48,948 nt of DNA from Vicinamibacterales bacterium (GCA_030680175.1 JAUXWO010000124.1:1-48948), one strand, 5' to 3'; shown: positions 17,773 to 27,919, counted from the stretch's first letter. Translations and numbers: made by a program. Notes: generated from the letters alone by a model not told the origin.

Positions 17773-18576
17773 ATGCTGACCGATTGGTTCACCGTCGTCG
17801 TCCAGATCCTGAACTTCCTGATTCTGGTCTGGCTGCTGCGGCGCCTGCTCTACGGGCCGATCACGCGCGTCATGGCCGAGCGCGACGCGCGCATCCAGGC
17901 CGAGATGGCCGAGGCCCGGCGCCTGCGCGAGGAGGCGACCGCCGAGGGCGAGCGGCATCAGGCGCTCGTGGCCACGTTCGAGTCGGAGCGCGACGCGCGG
18001 CTCGCCGCGGCGCGCGACGAGCTCGAGGCCTGGCGCCACACGCACATGCAGGAGGTGCGCGCGGAGGTCGAAGGCCTGCGGCAGCGCTGGCAGGAGGCGC
18101 TCCAGCAGGAGAAGCACGCCTTCCTCGACGACCTGCGCCGCCGCGCCGGCCGCGAGATCCTGGCCGTGACGCGCAGCGCGCTTCGCGAGCTCGCCGACGT
18201 CGACGTCGAGGCGCGCATCGTCTCGCGCTTCCTCGCCGAACTCGGCGGGATTCCCCCTGCCGATCGCGACGCCCTCGCCGCGGCCGCCCTCGCCGACGGC
18301 GGGAAGGTGCACCTGCGGACGGCCTTTGCGCTGCCCGACACGGAGCAGGCCCGTGTGACCGAGGCGGTGACGGCCGCCCTTGGCCCCGGCCTCACGGTGA
18401 CGGCCGAGACCGCCGCCGATCTGGTGGGCGGCGTCGAGCTCCGCGCCGGCGGACTCAAGGTGGCGTGGAGCATCGACGACTACCTCACCTCGCTCGAAGA
18501 GGCGCTCACCGAGGCGTTCGGCGCCGACCAGAAAGCAGGAGACGATGGCGAAGCCGCCCGGCCACCTGCAGACTGA
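17773..18576 (+). CDS. atpF: N-type ATP synthase subunit b, long form
   Basis: A 267-residue peripheral-stalk subunit. One N-terminal membrane helix ([23 protein letters not shown]) is followed by a long charged coiled coil (about 30-140) and a C-terminal region of about 110 residues ending [29 protein letters not shown]. That ending resembles the C-terminal part of the delta subunit (GGI-xx-V-xx-D-xx-D-x-S). N-ATPase operons have no atpH and this b-delta-like tail presumably replaces it. Four bases separate it from atpE, and it overlaps atpA by 32 bases. Confidence 0.93.
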   Translation: MLTDWFTVVVQILNFLILVWLLRRLLYGPITRVMAERDARIQAEMAEARRLREEATAEGERHQALVATFESERDARLAAARDELEAWRHTHMQEVRAEVEGLRQRWQEALQQEKHAFLDDLRRRAGREILAVTRSALRELADVDVEARIVSRFLAELGGIPPADRDALAAAALADGGKVHLRTAFALPDTEQARVTEAVTAALGPGLTVTAETAADLVGGVELRAGGLKVAWSIDDYLTSLEEALTEAFGADQKAGDDGEAARPPAD

Positions 18577-20095
18577 GCTCGGCGGCACGCTCGACCGCAT
18601 GGCGCGCGTCGTCGACGCGCATCGTCCCCACCTGACGGTGCGCGAAGTCGGTACGGTGCTGTCCGTCGGACCCGGCATCGCCCGGCTGTCGGGCCTGCCG
18701 GGCGTCAGTGCCGAAGAGCTCGTGGAGTTCCGAGGCGGCCTGCTCGGCCAGGCGTTCAACCTCGACGAGCACGAGGTGGGCGTGATCCTGCTCGGCGACA
18801 GCCGGTCGCTCGCCGCGGGCGACGAGGCGCGCCGGACCGGCCGCGTCACCGACGTGCCGGTGGGCCACGCCCTCATCGGACGCGTGATCGATCCGACGGG
18901 CCGGCCGCGCGATCGGAAGGGCCCGCTCCAGGCGCCGCTGCGCTGGCCGATCGAGCGCGAGGCGCGCGCCATCATGGATCGCGCCCCCGTGAGCGTGCCG
19001 CTCGAGACGGGCCTCAAGGTCGTCGACGCGCTCGTGCCCATCGGCCGCGGCCAGCGCGAGCTGATTCTGGGCGACCGCCAGACCGGCAAGTCGGCCATCG
19101 CGCTCGACACGATCCTGCACCAGCGCGGCAAGGACGTGATCTGCGTGTACTGCGCGATCGGGCAGCGCAGCGCCGCCGTCGCGCACTTCCTCAACGAACT
19201 CGAGCGGCACGACGCCCTCGCCTACTCCATCGTCGTCGTCGCCTCGGGCGATGAGTCGCCGGGGCTGCAGTTCATCGCGCCGTACGCGGCGACGAGCATC
19301 GCCGAGTTCTTCATGGAGGAGGGGCGCGACGTCCTCATCGTGTACGACGACCTGACGCGCCATGCGCAGGCGTATCGCGAGCTGTCGCTGTTGCTGCGCC
19401 GGCCGCCGGGCCGCGAGGCGTACCCGGGCGACATCTTCTACATCCACTCGCGCCTGCTGGAGCGCGCGACCCATCTCAAGCCGGAGTTCGGGGGCGGGTC
19501 GATGACGGCGCTGCCGATCATCGAGACCGAGGCGCAGAACCTGTCGGCCTACATCCCGACGAATCTGATCTCGATCACCGATGGCCAGATTTACCTCTCG
19601 CCGGATCTCTTCCAGAAGGGCGTGCTGCCGGCCGTGCACGTCGGGCTGTCGGTCTCGCGCGTCGGCGGCAAGACGCAGCTGCCCGCGTACCGGTCAGTGG
19701 CGGGCGAGCTCCGGCTGTCGTACAGCCAGTTCGAGGAGCTCGAAGCCTTCGCGCGGTTCGGCACGCGCCTCGACGAGGACACGCGCCGGACGCTCGCGCG
19801 CGGGCAGCGCGTGCGCGAGGTGCTCAAGCAGCCGCAGTACGCCACGTTGACGGCCGCCGAACAGGTGGTGACGCTGCTGGCCATGACGGGCGGGCTGTTC
19901 GACGGCGTTGCCCTCGATCGGATCGCCGAGGCCGAAGCCCTGGTCCGCGAGGCGGTCGGCGCCGAGCTGGCCGAGATCGGACGGGCGATCGAGCGTGGCG
20001 ACCCCCTGACCGAGGCCCAGCTCGACGCGGTGCGCGAGGCCTGTCTGGCGCGGCTCGCGCCGGTGACCGGAGAGCCCGGCCATGCAGACGCCTGA
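18545..20095 (+). CDS. atpA: N-type ATP synthase subunit alpha
   Basis: A 516-residue non-catalytic F1 head subunit. The P-loop GDRQTGKS is at 176-183, Walker B is [12 protein letters not shown], and [12 protein letters not shown] carries the arginine finger that completes the beta active site. The N-terminal beta-barrel domain ([17 protein letters not shown]) is present. The start ATG 18545 follows AGGAGACG, inside the 3' end of atpF. The last codons overlap atpG by 14 bases. Confidence 0.96.
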   Translation: MAKPPGHLQTELGGTLDRMARVVDAHRPHLTVREVGTVLSVGPGIARLSGLPGVSAEELVEFRGGLLGQAFNLDEHEVGVILLGDSRSLAAGDEARRTGRVTDVPVGHALIGRVIDPTGRPRDRKGPLQAPLRWPIEREARAIMDRAPVSVPLETGLKVVDALVPIGRGQRELILGDRQTGKSAIALDTILHQRGKDVICVYCAIGQRSAAVAHFLNELERHDALAYSIVVVASGDESPGLQFIAPYAATSIAEFFMEEGRDVLIVYDDLTRHAQAYRELSLLLRRPPGREAYPGDIFYIHSRLLERATHLKPEFGGGSMTALPIIETEAQNLSAYIPTNLISITDGQIYLSPDLFQKGVLPAVHVGLSVSRVGGKTQLPAYRSVAGELRLSYSQFEELEAFARFGTRLDEDTRRTLARGQRVREVLKQPQYATLTAAEQVVTLLAMTGGLFDGVALDRIAEAEALVREAVGAELAEIGRAIERGDPLTEAQLDAVREACLARLAPVTGEPGHADA

Positions 20096-20957
20096 CGCCG
20101 TCAAGCGCCGGCTCGACACCTTCGAGGATCTGCGCTCCGTGGTGCGGACGATGAAGGCGCTGGCGGCCGTGAGCCTGCGGCAGTACGAGGAGGCGGTGGC
20201 CTCGCTTGGCGAGTACACGCGCATGGTCGACCTCGGCCTGCAGGTGCTGCTGCGGGAGCGGCCGGCGGCGATCGCCGGCCAGGGCGGACGGCCCACCCGG
20301 CGGCATGCGGCGATTGTGTTCGGGTCGGACCAGGGGCTCTGCGGATCCTTCAACGATCAGATCACCGCCTTCGTCGTCGAGGCGATCGGGGCGCCCGGCG
20401 CGCCGGACGGTCCGCGCCTCGCCGTAGGCGCGCGCGTGGCGGGACGGCTCGAGGAGGCAGGACGTCCGGCCGCAACGGTGCTGGCCATGCCGGCGTCCGC
20501 GCCGCTCATCACGCCCCTCGTGCAGGAACTGCTGGCGTGGGTGGACGCGCGCCGCGCCGCCGGTGAATGCGACGGCGTGGACCTGTACTTCAACCGCCCC
20601 CAGGGTGGCGCCGCGTTCCGGCCGCACCACGCCCCGCTCCTGCCGCTGGACCGTGCGCGCCTCCGCGCGCTCGCCGCGAGACCGTGGCCCTCGCGGTCGC
20701 GCCCGGCCTTCCGGACCGACTGGCACGTGCTCTTCGCCGCGTGCGTGCGCGAGCACCTGTTCGTGACGCTGCATCGGGCCGTCGCGGAATCCCTGGTCAG
20801 CGAGAACGCCAGCCGCCTGGCCGCCATGCACGCGGCCGAGCGCAACATCGACGAGCGGCTCGGCGCCCTGCGCACCGAGTTCCACCTCCAGCGGCAGACC
20901 GCCATCACCACGGAGCTGCTCGACATCGTGTCGGGCTTCGAGGTGCTGTCGTCCTAG
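20082..20957 (+). CDS. atpG: N-type ATP synthase subunit gamma
   Basis: A 291-residue central stalk subunit. It starts inside the atpA 3' end, and the two terminal helices are clear: the N-terminal [27 protein letters not shown] and the C-terminal [21 protein letters not shown]...[18 protein letters not shown]. The [12 protein letters not shown] phrase is the conserved gamma core. It ends the operon; no atpH (delta) or typical F-type order is present. The next gene is on the opposite strand. Confidence 0.94.
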   Translation: MQTPDAVKRRLDTFEDLRSVVRTMKALAAVSLRQYEEAVASLGEYTRMVDLGLQVLLRERPAAIAGQGGRPTRRHAAIVFGSDQGLCGSFNDQITAFVVEAIGAPGAPDGPRLAVGARVAGRLEEAGRPAATVLAMPASAPLITPLVQELLAWVDARRAAGECDGVDLYFNRPQGGAAFRPHHAPLLPLDRARLRALAARPWPSRSRPAFRTDWHVLFAACVREHLFVTLHRAVAESLVSENASRLAAMHAAERNIDERLGALRTEFHLQRQTAITTELLDIVSGFEVLSS

Positions 20958-20978
20958 CCGCCTGGCGCCGGTGGCGCC

Positions 20979-22088
20979 TCAGGGCGTCACGGCGATCTTC
21001 AGCACCCCGTCCCGCTGGTTCGCGAACAGGTCATACGCCTTTTCGATGTCCTCCAGCTTGAACCGGTGCGTCACGAGCGGCCGGAGGTCGGCGCGCTCCG
21101 AGGCCAGCACGTTCATCAGCCGCCGCATCCGCTCCTTGCCGCCCGGGCACAGGGTCGTGGCGATGGTGTGATCGCCGAGGCCCGCCGCGAACGCATCGAG
21201 CGGCAGCGTGAGCTTGCCCGAGTACACGCCCAGGCTCGAGAGCACGCCGCCGGGCCGCAGCACGCGGAGGCAGCTCTCGAAGGTCGGCTGCGTGCCGAGC
21301 GCCTCGATCGCGACGTCCACGCCGCGGCCGCCCGTGGCCTCGAGGATGGCGGCGACCGGGTCGGTCTCCTTGAAGTTCAGCGTCACGTCGGCGCCCAGCC
21401 GGCGCGACATCTCGAGCCGCTCGGGCAGCGCGTCCACCGTGAAGATCCGCGTCGCGCCGGCGAGCTTCGCGCCCACCGTGGCGCACAGGCCGATCGGGCC
21501 TTGCGCGAAGACGACGACCGTGTCGCCGATGCGGATGTGTCCGCTCTCGGCGCCACCGAAGCCCGTGCTCATGATGTCCGGGCACATCAGGACCTGCTCG
21601 TCGGTCAGGTGATCGGGGATGGGCGCGAGGTTCGCCTGCGCGTCGGGGATCAGCACGAACTCGGCCTGACAGCCATCGATCGTATTGCCGAGCCGCCACC
21701 CGCCCATCGCACGGCCGCCGCACTGCGAGTGCGTGCCGTCGAGACACGAATGGCACTGGCCGCAGGGCGTGATGGCGCCGGCGATGACGCGCTGGCCGAT
21801 CTCGTACCCCGTCACCGCGGCGCCGAGCTCCTCGATCACGCCGACCGGTTCGTGCCCGACCGTGAGCCCCGGCGCAACGGGATACTCGCCCTTCAGGATG
21901 TGGATGTCGGTCCCGCAGATGGTCGTCGTCGTCACGCGCAGCAAAGCGTCGCGCGGCCCGACCGTGGGGATGGGCTTCTCCTGCAGGGCGATCCGTCCGG
22001 GCTTGACGAACACGGCCACCTTCATGGTCTGTCCCGCGTCCCGGCGCTCGCGCGCCGACGGGTGCTGCGGTGTTGATACCTTCTTCAT
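20979..22088 (-). CDS. Zinc-dependent alcohol dehydrogenase (MDR family)
   Basis: A 369-residue NAD(P)-dependent dehydrogenase. The start 22088 has GGAGAAG at good distance, but the family core begins at MKVAVFVKPG (ATG 22025), so the first 21 residues may be an extension. Catalytic zinc ligands: C in TTTICGTDIH and H in TVGHEPVG. The structural zinc site is CGQCHSCLDGTHSQC. The nucleotide-binding loop is AQGPIGLCATVGAKLAG. The phrase CPDIMSTGFGGAESG is typical of the group that includes secondary-alcohol and formaldehyde-type dehydrogenases. The substrate is not predictable. It is convergent with atpG, 21 bp apart. Confidence 0.93.
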   Translation of the reverse strand: MKKVSTPQHPSARERRDAGQTMKVAVFVKPGRIALQEKPIPTVGPRDALLRVTTTTICGTDIHILKGEYPVAPGLTVGHEPVGVIEELGAAVTGYEIGQRVIAGAITPCGQCHSCLDGTHSQCGGRAMGGWRLGNTIDGCQAEFVLIPDAQANLAPIPDHLTDEQVLMCPDIMSTGFGGAESGHIRIGDTVVVFAQGPIGLCATVGAKLAGATRIFTVDALPERLEMSRRLGADVTLNFKETDPVAAILEATGGRGVDVAIEALGTQPTFESCLRVLRPGGVLSSLGVYSGKLTLPLDAFAAGLGDHTIATTLCPGGKERMRRLMNVLASERADLRPLVTHRFKLEDIEKAYDLFANQRDGVLKIAVTP

Positions 22089-22369
22089 GGCAAGTCTTCT
22101 CCGTGAGCGGCGCGGCCGCTCCGCCTGGTGCGCGCCGACGTTGATGCAAAGAGATTCCGTGCACCTCAGCCGTGGGGCGCGAATTTCAAACAGACCTGAG
22201 CGAGGAGCAAGAAGCCCGCCACGGCGGGGCGAGGGGGAACCGCTCGAAGATGGGGTGATCCGCGTCCTGCACCTGCAGGCGCTTCACGTGGCCGCCGGGA
22301 ACCCGTCGCCTTGCAGGGAGCCAGGGGCGGACTCGATTCCCTGCCTCGAACCTCAGCTGCCGCGGACGG
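22089..22369. other. Intergenic region between HIT gene end and alcohol dehydrogenase start
   Basis: No gene is seen. A short GC-rich hairpin (CCCGCC-AC-GGCGGG, 22214-22227) is present but lacks a U-run. No promoter consensus is convincing. A tRNA-like stretch near 22320 was examined and rejected. Confidence 0.5.
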
Positions 22370-22798
22370 TCAGCCGAGACGGCCGGCCAGGCGCCGGCGC
22401 AGGTCCTCGTGCGCCGACACATCAAAGGACGGCGCGAGGCTCCAGTCGTGCAGCCACACCGGCTGCGTGCGGCGCTCGGGCGGCTCGGCTGCATATCGTG
22501 GAATCACGTGCGCGTGGAGCGCGGGCTCGACGTTGCCGAGGATCTCGTAGTTGATGCGCGCGGCGCCGGTCTCCGCCAGCACCGCATCCCCGAGGCGCGC
22601 CATGTCTGCCAGGAACTGCCGTCGCGCATCGCCCTCGAGCGCGTTCAAGTCGGAGACGACGGGATCGGGCAGCAGCAGGCAATAGCCGGGTGTGATCTGT
22701 GGATCCCCGAGCACGGCCCAGCCCGACGGCAGGCGCAGGATGACGCGCGCGAGCGCACCGAGGCGGGCGGCATCGACCTGGCGATGAATGGCGGTCAT
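22370..22798 (-). CDS. HIT-family nucleotide-binding protein
   Basis: A 142-residue histidine-triad protein. The active motif is ALHAHVIPRY near residues 92-101, matching H-phi-H-phi-phi (the third triad His is replaced by P, as in several HIT-like hydrolases/phosphorylases). LINK-type upstream strands (VLGDPQITPGYCLLLP) and the helix DLNALEGDARRQFLADMARLG fit the fold. HIT proteins cleave nucleoside phosphates or dinucleoside polyphosphates. The divergent neighbour is the ExeA-like gene. Confidence 0.85.
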   Translation of the reverse strand: MTAIHRQVDAARLGALARVILRLPSGWAVLGDPQITPGYCLLLPDPVVSDLNALEGDARRQFLADMARLGDAVLAETGAARINYEILGNVEPALHAHVIPRYAAEPPERRTQPVWLHDWSLAPSFDVSAHEDLRRRLAGRLG

Positions 22799-23060
22799 GG
22801 CGGTGGATTCTACCAGCCGCCGGCGGACGGACGAGGCGCGTGGTCATGCCCACGGGTGCCGCTTGCACCGGTGGGCAGCCACGTGCAGGGCAGCCGGGCC
22901 AGGTGTCCGACCCGCAATGCCACTCCGCGCGACCACCCGGCGCAAGAAGCGTAATCAGGCTGTGCCAGGAGAGGACACCGAAACAGGAGCGGTCGCGGGC
23001 GTTCACGATAATTGTCAGAGTACCTGGCAGTTCTGGTGTTCGGGCGTCTGGCCCACTTCG

Positions 23061-23072
23061 TGCGATATCGCA
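23061..23072. promoter_or_regulatory. 12-bp perfect palindrome before the ExeA-like gene
   Basis: TGCGATATCGCA lies seven bases upstream of the ATG at 23080. A TATA-like GATAAT is at 23007-23012. A dyad this close to the start could be an operator or affect ribosome access; no regulator is identified. Confidence 0.35.
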
Positions 23073-23079
23073 CCCCGTC

Positions 23080-24795
23080 ATGGGCACGAGCGCCGATCCA
23101 CTCAGGTTCTTCTCCGCGCAGGCGGACTCGCTGACGTACGAGCCGTTCTTCGAGCTTCGCGAGAAGCCGTTCAGCCTCCTCAACACCGATCCCCGGTTTC
23201 TCTACCACAGCCCCTCCCACGCGGCGGCGTTCGAGGGCCTGCTCGGTGGCATCCGGCGCCGTGAAGGGCTGCTCGTCCTGACGGGCGAAATCGGCACCGG
23301 CAAGACCACACTCTGCCGCGCCGTCCTCCGCAGCCTGGGACGCACGACGTTCAGCTCGTTCGTCCCCGACCCGTTCGCCTCACGCGAAGACCTGCTCAAG
23401 ATGCTCCTGATCGACTTCGGTGTGATCTCGATCCAGGACCTGACGACCGGCCCCTTGAAGCAGGCCTCGCGCGCCGAGCTCAGCTACCTGCTGTCCGGCT
23501 TCCTCGAGTCACTCGACCCGCTCGACGCCTTCGTCGTGGTGATCATCGATGAGGCCCAGAACCTGTCGCTGCCGCTCATCGAGGAGACCCGCATCCTGGC
23601 GGACACCTTCGGGGCGCAGGGGCGCCTGCAGATCGTCTTCGTCGGACAGCTCGAGCTGCTCCCGAAGCTGCAGTCCCCCGAGATGCGCCAGGTCGATCAG
23701 CGCGTCTGCGGCTACCACCGGCTCGCGCCCATGGGCCTCGACGCCGTCGGCGGGTACGTGCAGCACCGGCTGCGCGTCGCGGGTGGGCCCCATGCGCTGG
23801 GGCTGTTCGCGCCCGAGGTCCTCGACACGCTCCATCGCCGTTCGGGCGGGGTGCCGCGGCTCGTCAACCGCATCTGCGACCGCGCGCTGCATCTGGCGCA
23901 CCAGCGCCACGCACCGATCGTGAACCTGGACATCCTCGAAGCGGCGCTGATTGACGTCGGCGCCACCACGCTCGCGCCGACCTGGGCGTCGGTCATGTTT
24001 CCCGAGCCGGCGCCGGCGGCGCGGCCCGCGGCCACGCCTGTCACCCCGTTGCAGGAGGCGCCGACGCCCGCACCCGTGGTCGCGGCGCCGGCCGCGCTCG
24101 CGACCGACGACGGCTTCTCGAAGCGCGTGGACGAATGGTTGACGCAGGAACTCCCGAGTTCGCGCACGCTCACGTCGCTCCCGGTTGCCAGGGCGGCGTC
24201 GCCGGATTCACCGGCGCGGGCGGCCGCCCCCACGACGATGGTCAGACGAGAGAGCCGGTCGAAGACCGCGCCCCCCGGGCGGAAGGCCAACGCGCGGTCG
24301 ACGATCGCCCCGCCGCGCCTCGCACGGCTGTGGACGAGGCCCCTCTCGATCGCCGCGGTGGCCATCGCGGCACTCGGCGCGGCCGGGGTGGGGGCCACCT
24401 ACGTGCGCGCGGAGGTCTCGAGCATGCTGACGACGCCCGCGTGGCTGCCGGCGCTACCGGCGCCGCCGGCGCTCGACATCGGACGCGTGGAGCCCCCTGC
24501 GCCACCGCCGGCCGAGCCGCTTCAGCAGGCCGTCTCGGGGGGCGAGTACCTGATCTCCGTGGGCCTCTTCGCCAGCCGGGCGCACGCCGACCGGCTCGTG
24601 GACGAGCTCACGCAGGCGGGCCTGCCCGCGAGCCAGCGACCATTTCAACTCCGCACCCGGCAGGTGCAGCAAGTGGTGCTCGGACCGTTCTCCAGCCATC
24701 CCGACGCCGTCGCCGACCTGCAGCGCCTCCGCGCGCTGGGCGGGTTCGACGACGCGAATGTGCTTGGCGCGCCGTTGGCAGCAACCGCACCGTAG
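23080..24795 (+). CDS. ExeA/GspA-like AAA ATPase with membrane anchor and SPOR domain
   Basis: A 571-residue protein from ATG 23080 (longer in-frame extensions lack homology). Residues 20-290 are an ExeA/GspA-type ATPase: LREKPFSLLNTDPRFLYHS, P-loop GEIGTGKT (69-76), Walker B VVIIDEAQN (153-161), and a C-terminal winged region (RRSGGVPRLVNRICDRAL). A proline-rich linker leads to one transmembrane helix (about 422-442). Residues 488-562 form a SPOR domain (YLISVGLFASRAHADRLVDEL, VVLGPFSS) that binds denuded peptidoglycan. ExeA/GspA helps insert secretin through the cell wall. Here a SPOR domain supplies the wall binding that GspA usually gets from a peptidoglycan-binding domain. No secretion genes are adjacent. 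Confidence 0.9.
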   Translation: MGTSADPLRFFSAQADSLTYEPFFELREKPFSLLNTDPRFLYHSPSHAAAFEGLLGGIRRREGLLVLTGEIGTGKTTLCRAVLRSLGRTTFSSFVPDPFASREDLLKMLLIDFGVISIQDLTTGPLKQASRAELSYLLSGFLESLDPLDAFVVVIIDEAQNLSLPLIEETRILADTFGAQGRLQIVFVGQLELLPKLQSPEMRQVDQRVCGYHRLAPMGLDAVGGYVQHRLRVAGGPHALGLFAPEVLDTLHRRSGGVPRLVNRICDRALHLAHQRHAPIVNLDILEAALIDVGATTLAPTWASVMFPEPAPAARPAATPVTPLQEAPTPAPVVAAPAALATDDGFSKRVDEWLTQELPSSRTLTSLPVARAASPDSPARAAAPTTMVRRESRSKTAPPGRKANARSTIAPPRLARLWTRPLSIAAVAIAALGAAGVGATYVRAEVSSMLTTPAWLPALPAPPALDIGRVEPPAPPPAEPLQQAVSGGEYLISVGLFASRAHADRLVDELTQAGLPASQRPFQLRTRQVQQVVLGPFSSHPDAVADLQRLRALGGFDDANVLGAPLAATAP

Positions 24796-24853
24796 CAGCC
24801 TATCCCTGAGAGACAGACGGTGCGTGGTGAGTAGTGAACCGTGCACTCTGCAC

Positions 24854-24895
24854 GACCACTACCCACCACCCACCACCCACTACCCACTACCCACG
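24854..24895. repeat. Period-7 tandem array (ACCCACC/ACCCACT)
   Basis: Six units with a strict seven-base period: GACCACT, ACCCACC x2, ACCCACT x2, ACCCACG. A hairpin (TAGTG...TGCACTCTGCA...CACTA, about 24834-24866) overlaps its left end. It lies in the gap after the ExeA-like gene, just before a MITE-like element. Confidence 0.8.
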
Positions 24896-24908
24896 GGGCG
24901 GCGCCGGT

Positions 24909-25019
24909 CTAGTGGAGTGTCGTTGACAAAGAACTACCGGGCCGCCCGTTGGGCGGCCCGCGGAATTGCGGTTGAGCAGAGGCGCTGGTAGTACCGCTTC
25001 AGTCGATACACTCCACTAG
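24909..25019 (-). mobile_element. 111-bp MITE-like element, copy 2
   Basis: Inverse copy of 9518-9628 with the same perfect 12-bp ends (CTAGTGGAGTGT / ACACTCCACTAG). Its centre is a clean hairpin GGGCCGCCC-GTT-GGGCGGCCC (9-bp stem, 3-base loop). Its last bases CTAG supply the TAG stop of the TonB-receptor gene, which ends in a phenylalanine as outer-membrane barrels do. Nine differences in 111 bases from copy 1 are clustered in one five-base stretch plus scattered transitions. Confidence 0.88.
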
Positions 25020-27919
25020 AACCGCACGCCGGCGGCCACGAGGAACGTGCGGCCACCCGTGAGGCCGCCACGCGGCCGCGGGTAGTGCGCGGTGGAGGTC
25101 GCCTGGCCGTAGCGCGGACCGGTCACGTAGCCGGTCGGCAGCCCGCTCGCATCGAGCGGGCTGGCCGCGTCTGGCGCGATCGTCGTGTCCCACGCGATCG
25201 CCTTCTGGTTGTTCAGCGCGTTCAGGACCTCCACCTTGACCCACGGACCGGCCGTGCGCCACACGGGCACCCGGTACGTCACGCCAAGGTCCACGAGACC
25301 GTAGCCGGGGAACGTCTCGCTCCCCCGCTCCCCGAAGAACAGCGCCTGCGTCGACGGCAGGCTCACGTAGCCGGGGTTCAGCGCGCGCTGCGCGGCGGTC
25401 ACCGGCACCGCGTTCGCCACGAGGCTGTACGTGCGGCCCGAGTCGTAGCGCCAGAGCTGTGCCACGTCCACCTGGCCGACGCGCCCAAGGTCCATGCGAT
25501 AGATGGTCCACAGCCGCACCTTGTGGCGCTGGAACTCGTCGAGCCGCCCCGACGGGTTGTTGCGCGCCGCGGTGAACACCTCCGGGTAGTCCCCAATCAC
25601 CGACCCGATCCCGGGCTGGTTGGCCGCCTCGCCTTCGAACGTGCCGTGGTTGCGGAGCTGCACCGTCCACTGGCCTTCGACCTGCCACCGTGACGTCAGG
25701 CGCTGGCTGCCGGCCACGATCACCGCCTGGTAGTCGCGCGACGGCTCGTCCGAGTTCCGGTAGTAGATGTTGTCGAAGGTGCCGAACGTCACACCGTTCT
25801 GCACGACCGTCGTCCGGCCGTCGGCCGTCGGCCGGTCGATGAACGACTCGATGAGCCCGGTGGCCGTGCGCCACACGTAGGTGCCGCGCACCACGCCCTG
25901 GCCGATTTCGCGGCCGAGCGACAGCGTCACCTCGCGCGTCACCGGCGTCCGCAGGTCCTCGTCGAGGAACACGTTCGCCGTCGGGAACACGCCCCCGATC
26001 ACGACGTAGTTGGCCAGGTTGGCCGCGGGCGCGAAGTCGCGGCCCTGACCGGCCGGCCCGACATACCCGTAGCCCACGCGCGCGGCGTTGCCCACGGGCG
26101 TGTTGCGCCCGAACTGGTACGACGAGTACCGCCCGGCGTAGTGCCCATACGACGCGTTCAGCACGGTGCGCCCGCGGCCGTCGAGGTCCACCGTCGCGCC
26201 GAGGCGTGGCACCCACGTGCTGGCCGAGATGCCGGGCGCATCGCCCGTCGCCGTGCTCGACGCGTGCTCGACGCGCAGCCCGAGGTCCAGCGTCAGCCGC
26301 GACATCGGCGTCCAGCGATCCTGGACGAAGAACGACAGCGTCGTGATGTCCATCTGGGCGCCGCGCGTGGCCACCGACTGCGTCAGGGTCGTGCCGCCCG
26401 GAATCCAGACCGGCACGAGCCGGCCGTCCGCGCCGACGACCGGCGCGCCGCCAGCGATCGCGTAGTCGGTGTTGACGATGAAGCCGGTGGCGCTCTGGGA
26501 GTTGCCGCCACGGAAGACCGACGTGAAGTGCTCGACGCCCGCCTTGACGTCGTGCGTGCCCCACGAGGGGCTCGACGCGAAGTACGCGACCGACCCGGTG
26601 AACTGGCGGTTGTCGCGGTCCTCGGGATCCGTGCGATCGAAGTACGGCGCGTTGAAGTGCTGCGATCGCGGCGCCACGCGGCCGATCGTCAGCATCGGCG
26701 AATCGGCGAATGCCGTGCTCGTGCCGCCGAACCGCGGGTGGTTCGTCTTCTGCGAGTACTGGGCCGTCGCGAAGAATTGGTTCGACACCACGCCCGACCA
26801 GCGGCCGACAAACAGCGTCCCCGGCTGCTCGGTGTCGTCACCGGCGTTCGGATCGATCGTGAACGGCAGCGACGGCTGCCGCGTGCTCTGCTGCCGGCCG
26901 GTGTACTGCGCCTGCAGGGTCTGATTGGGCCACGGCGAGCCGGTCAGCTTCACCTCGAGGCGCGTCGCGTCGGTCGTCGTCTCGAACGGCGCCCCCGTCG
27001 CGGGGAGCGCCGCGGTCGTGTCGGACGCCTGCATCCGCCCCGCCGTGAAGAACCAGAGGCGCTCGCGCAGGACCGGGCCGCCCAGCGTGGCCTCGTAATG
27101 ACGGTCGATGTGGCTCGGCCGCTCGAGGCCGGCGGTCTTCTCGAACGGCGTCTCCGTGCTCCAGGCCGCGTTCGACAGGTTGGCGCGCAGGCTGCCGGCG
27201 AACAGATCGCCGCCGCGCCGTGTGACGACGTTGACCACGGCGCCGGAGAAGCGCCCGTACTCGGCGGACATCGCCGACGTCTGCACTTCGGTCTCCTCGA
27301 CCGCGTCCTCGATGAACAGGTCGTCGGGACGCCCGAACAGGTTGTCATTGACGTCGACACCATCGACCAGGAACAGGCTGTCGTAGGCGAACGCGCCGCT
27401 GGCGGCAATCTGGTTGACGTTGGGCGTGTTGGCCGTCAGCCCCGGCGCCATCTCCGCGATGAGCGACGGCGTCCGGCCCATCGGCAGCCGGTCCACATCC
27501 GCGCCAGGCAGGTTGAGCCCCGCCGAGGGGCGATTGAGGACCGAGGGGCGCGACGCCACCACCGTCACGGCCTCGGAGGCCGTCACCGGACGCAGCACCG
27601 CGTCGAGGATGGCGACCGCCCCGAGCGGCACCGTCACCACCTGGTCGGGTGCCGAGAGCTCCGCGAGGGCGACGCGCACCGTGTACTCACCGGGCGGCAA
27701 CGCCCGCACGATATACGCGCCAGCGACATCCGTTACCGTCGACCGCGCCCCCGGCAAGGCCGGGGAGGTCACCGTGACGGTCGCGCCGGGAATGCGGGTG
27801 CCGTCCGACGCCCGGACGACCCCGGTCAGGTCGCCGGTCTGGACGCCCTGGGCGGCGGCGCCGACGACGAAGAGGAGAAGGGCCGCTACCGTGGCCACCG
27901 TCCGTACAAAAGATTGCAT
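25016..27919 (-). CDS. TonB-dependent receptor with N-terminal carboxypeptidase-like domain
   Basis: A 967-residue outer-membrane receptor; ATG 27919 has AAGGAG seven bases upstream (an upstream in-frame stretch lacks signal sequence). Signal peptide 1-24 (ends GAAAQG). Residues 28-115 form a carboxypeptidase regulatory-like beta-sandwich (LTGVVRASDGTRIPGATVTV, GAYIVRALPPGEYTVRV). The plug follows (GVDVNDNLFGRPDDL, SAEYGRFSGAVVNVVTRRGG), then a 22-strand-type barrel ending AAGVRF. This OAR/Acidobacteria architecture imports large substrates such as oligosaccharides or peptides. No TonB box was located with confidence. The stop codon lies inside the MITE-like element. Confidence 0.93.
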   Translation of the reverse strand: MQSFVRTVATVAALLLFVVGAAAQGVQTGDLTGVVRASDGTRIPGATVTVTSPALPGARSTVTDVAGAYIVRALPPGEYTVRVALAELSAPDQVVTVPLGAVAILDAVLRPVTASEAVTVVASRPSVLNRPSAGLNLPGADVDRLPMGRTPSLIAEMAPGLTANTPNVNQIAASGAFAYDSLFLVDGVDVNDNLFGRPDDLFIEDAVEETEVQTSAMSAEYGRFSGAVVNVVTRRGGDLFAGSLRANLSNAAWSTETPFEKTAGLERPSHIDRHYEATLGGPVLRERLWFFTAGRMQASDTTAALPATGAPFETTTDATRLEVKLTGSPWPNQTLQAQYTGRQQSTRQPSLPFTIDPNAGDDTEQPGTLFVGRWSGVVSNQFFATAQYSQKTNHPRFGGTSTAFADSPMLTIGRVAPRSQHFNAPYFDRTDPEDRDNRQFTGSVAYFASSPSWGTHDVKAGVEHFTSVFRGGNSQSATGFIVNTDYAIAGGAPVVGADGRLVPVWIPGGTTLTQSVATRGAQMDITTLSFFVQDRWTPMSRLTLDLGLRVEHASSTATGDAPGISASTWVPRLGATVDLDGRGRTVLNASYGHYAGRYSSYQFGRNTPVGNAARVGYGYVGPAGQGRDFAPAANLANYVVIGGVFPTANVFLDEDLRTPVTREVTLSLGREIGQGVVRGTYVWRTATGLIESFIDRPTADGRTTVVQNGVTFGTFDNIYYRNSDEPSRDYQAVIVAGSQRLTSRWQVEGQWTVQLRNHGTFEGEAANQPGIGSVIGDYPEVFTAARNNPSGRLDEFQRHKVRLWTIYRMDLGRVGQVDVAQLWRYDSGRTYSLVANAVPVTAAQRALNPGYVSLPSTQALFFGERGSETFPGYGLVDLGVTYRVPVWRTAGPWVKVEVLNALNNQKAIAWDTTIAPDAASPLDASGLPTGYVTGPRYGQATSTAHYPRPRGGLTGGRTFLVAAGVRF

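Noticed and set aside
22310-22370. Stretch with tRNA/tmRNA-like phrases (GACTCGATTCC, CTCGAACC)
   Set aside because: The T-arm and acceptor stems do not pair and no CCA or anticodon arm is present.
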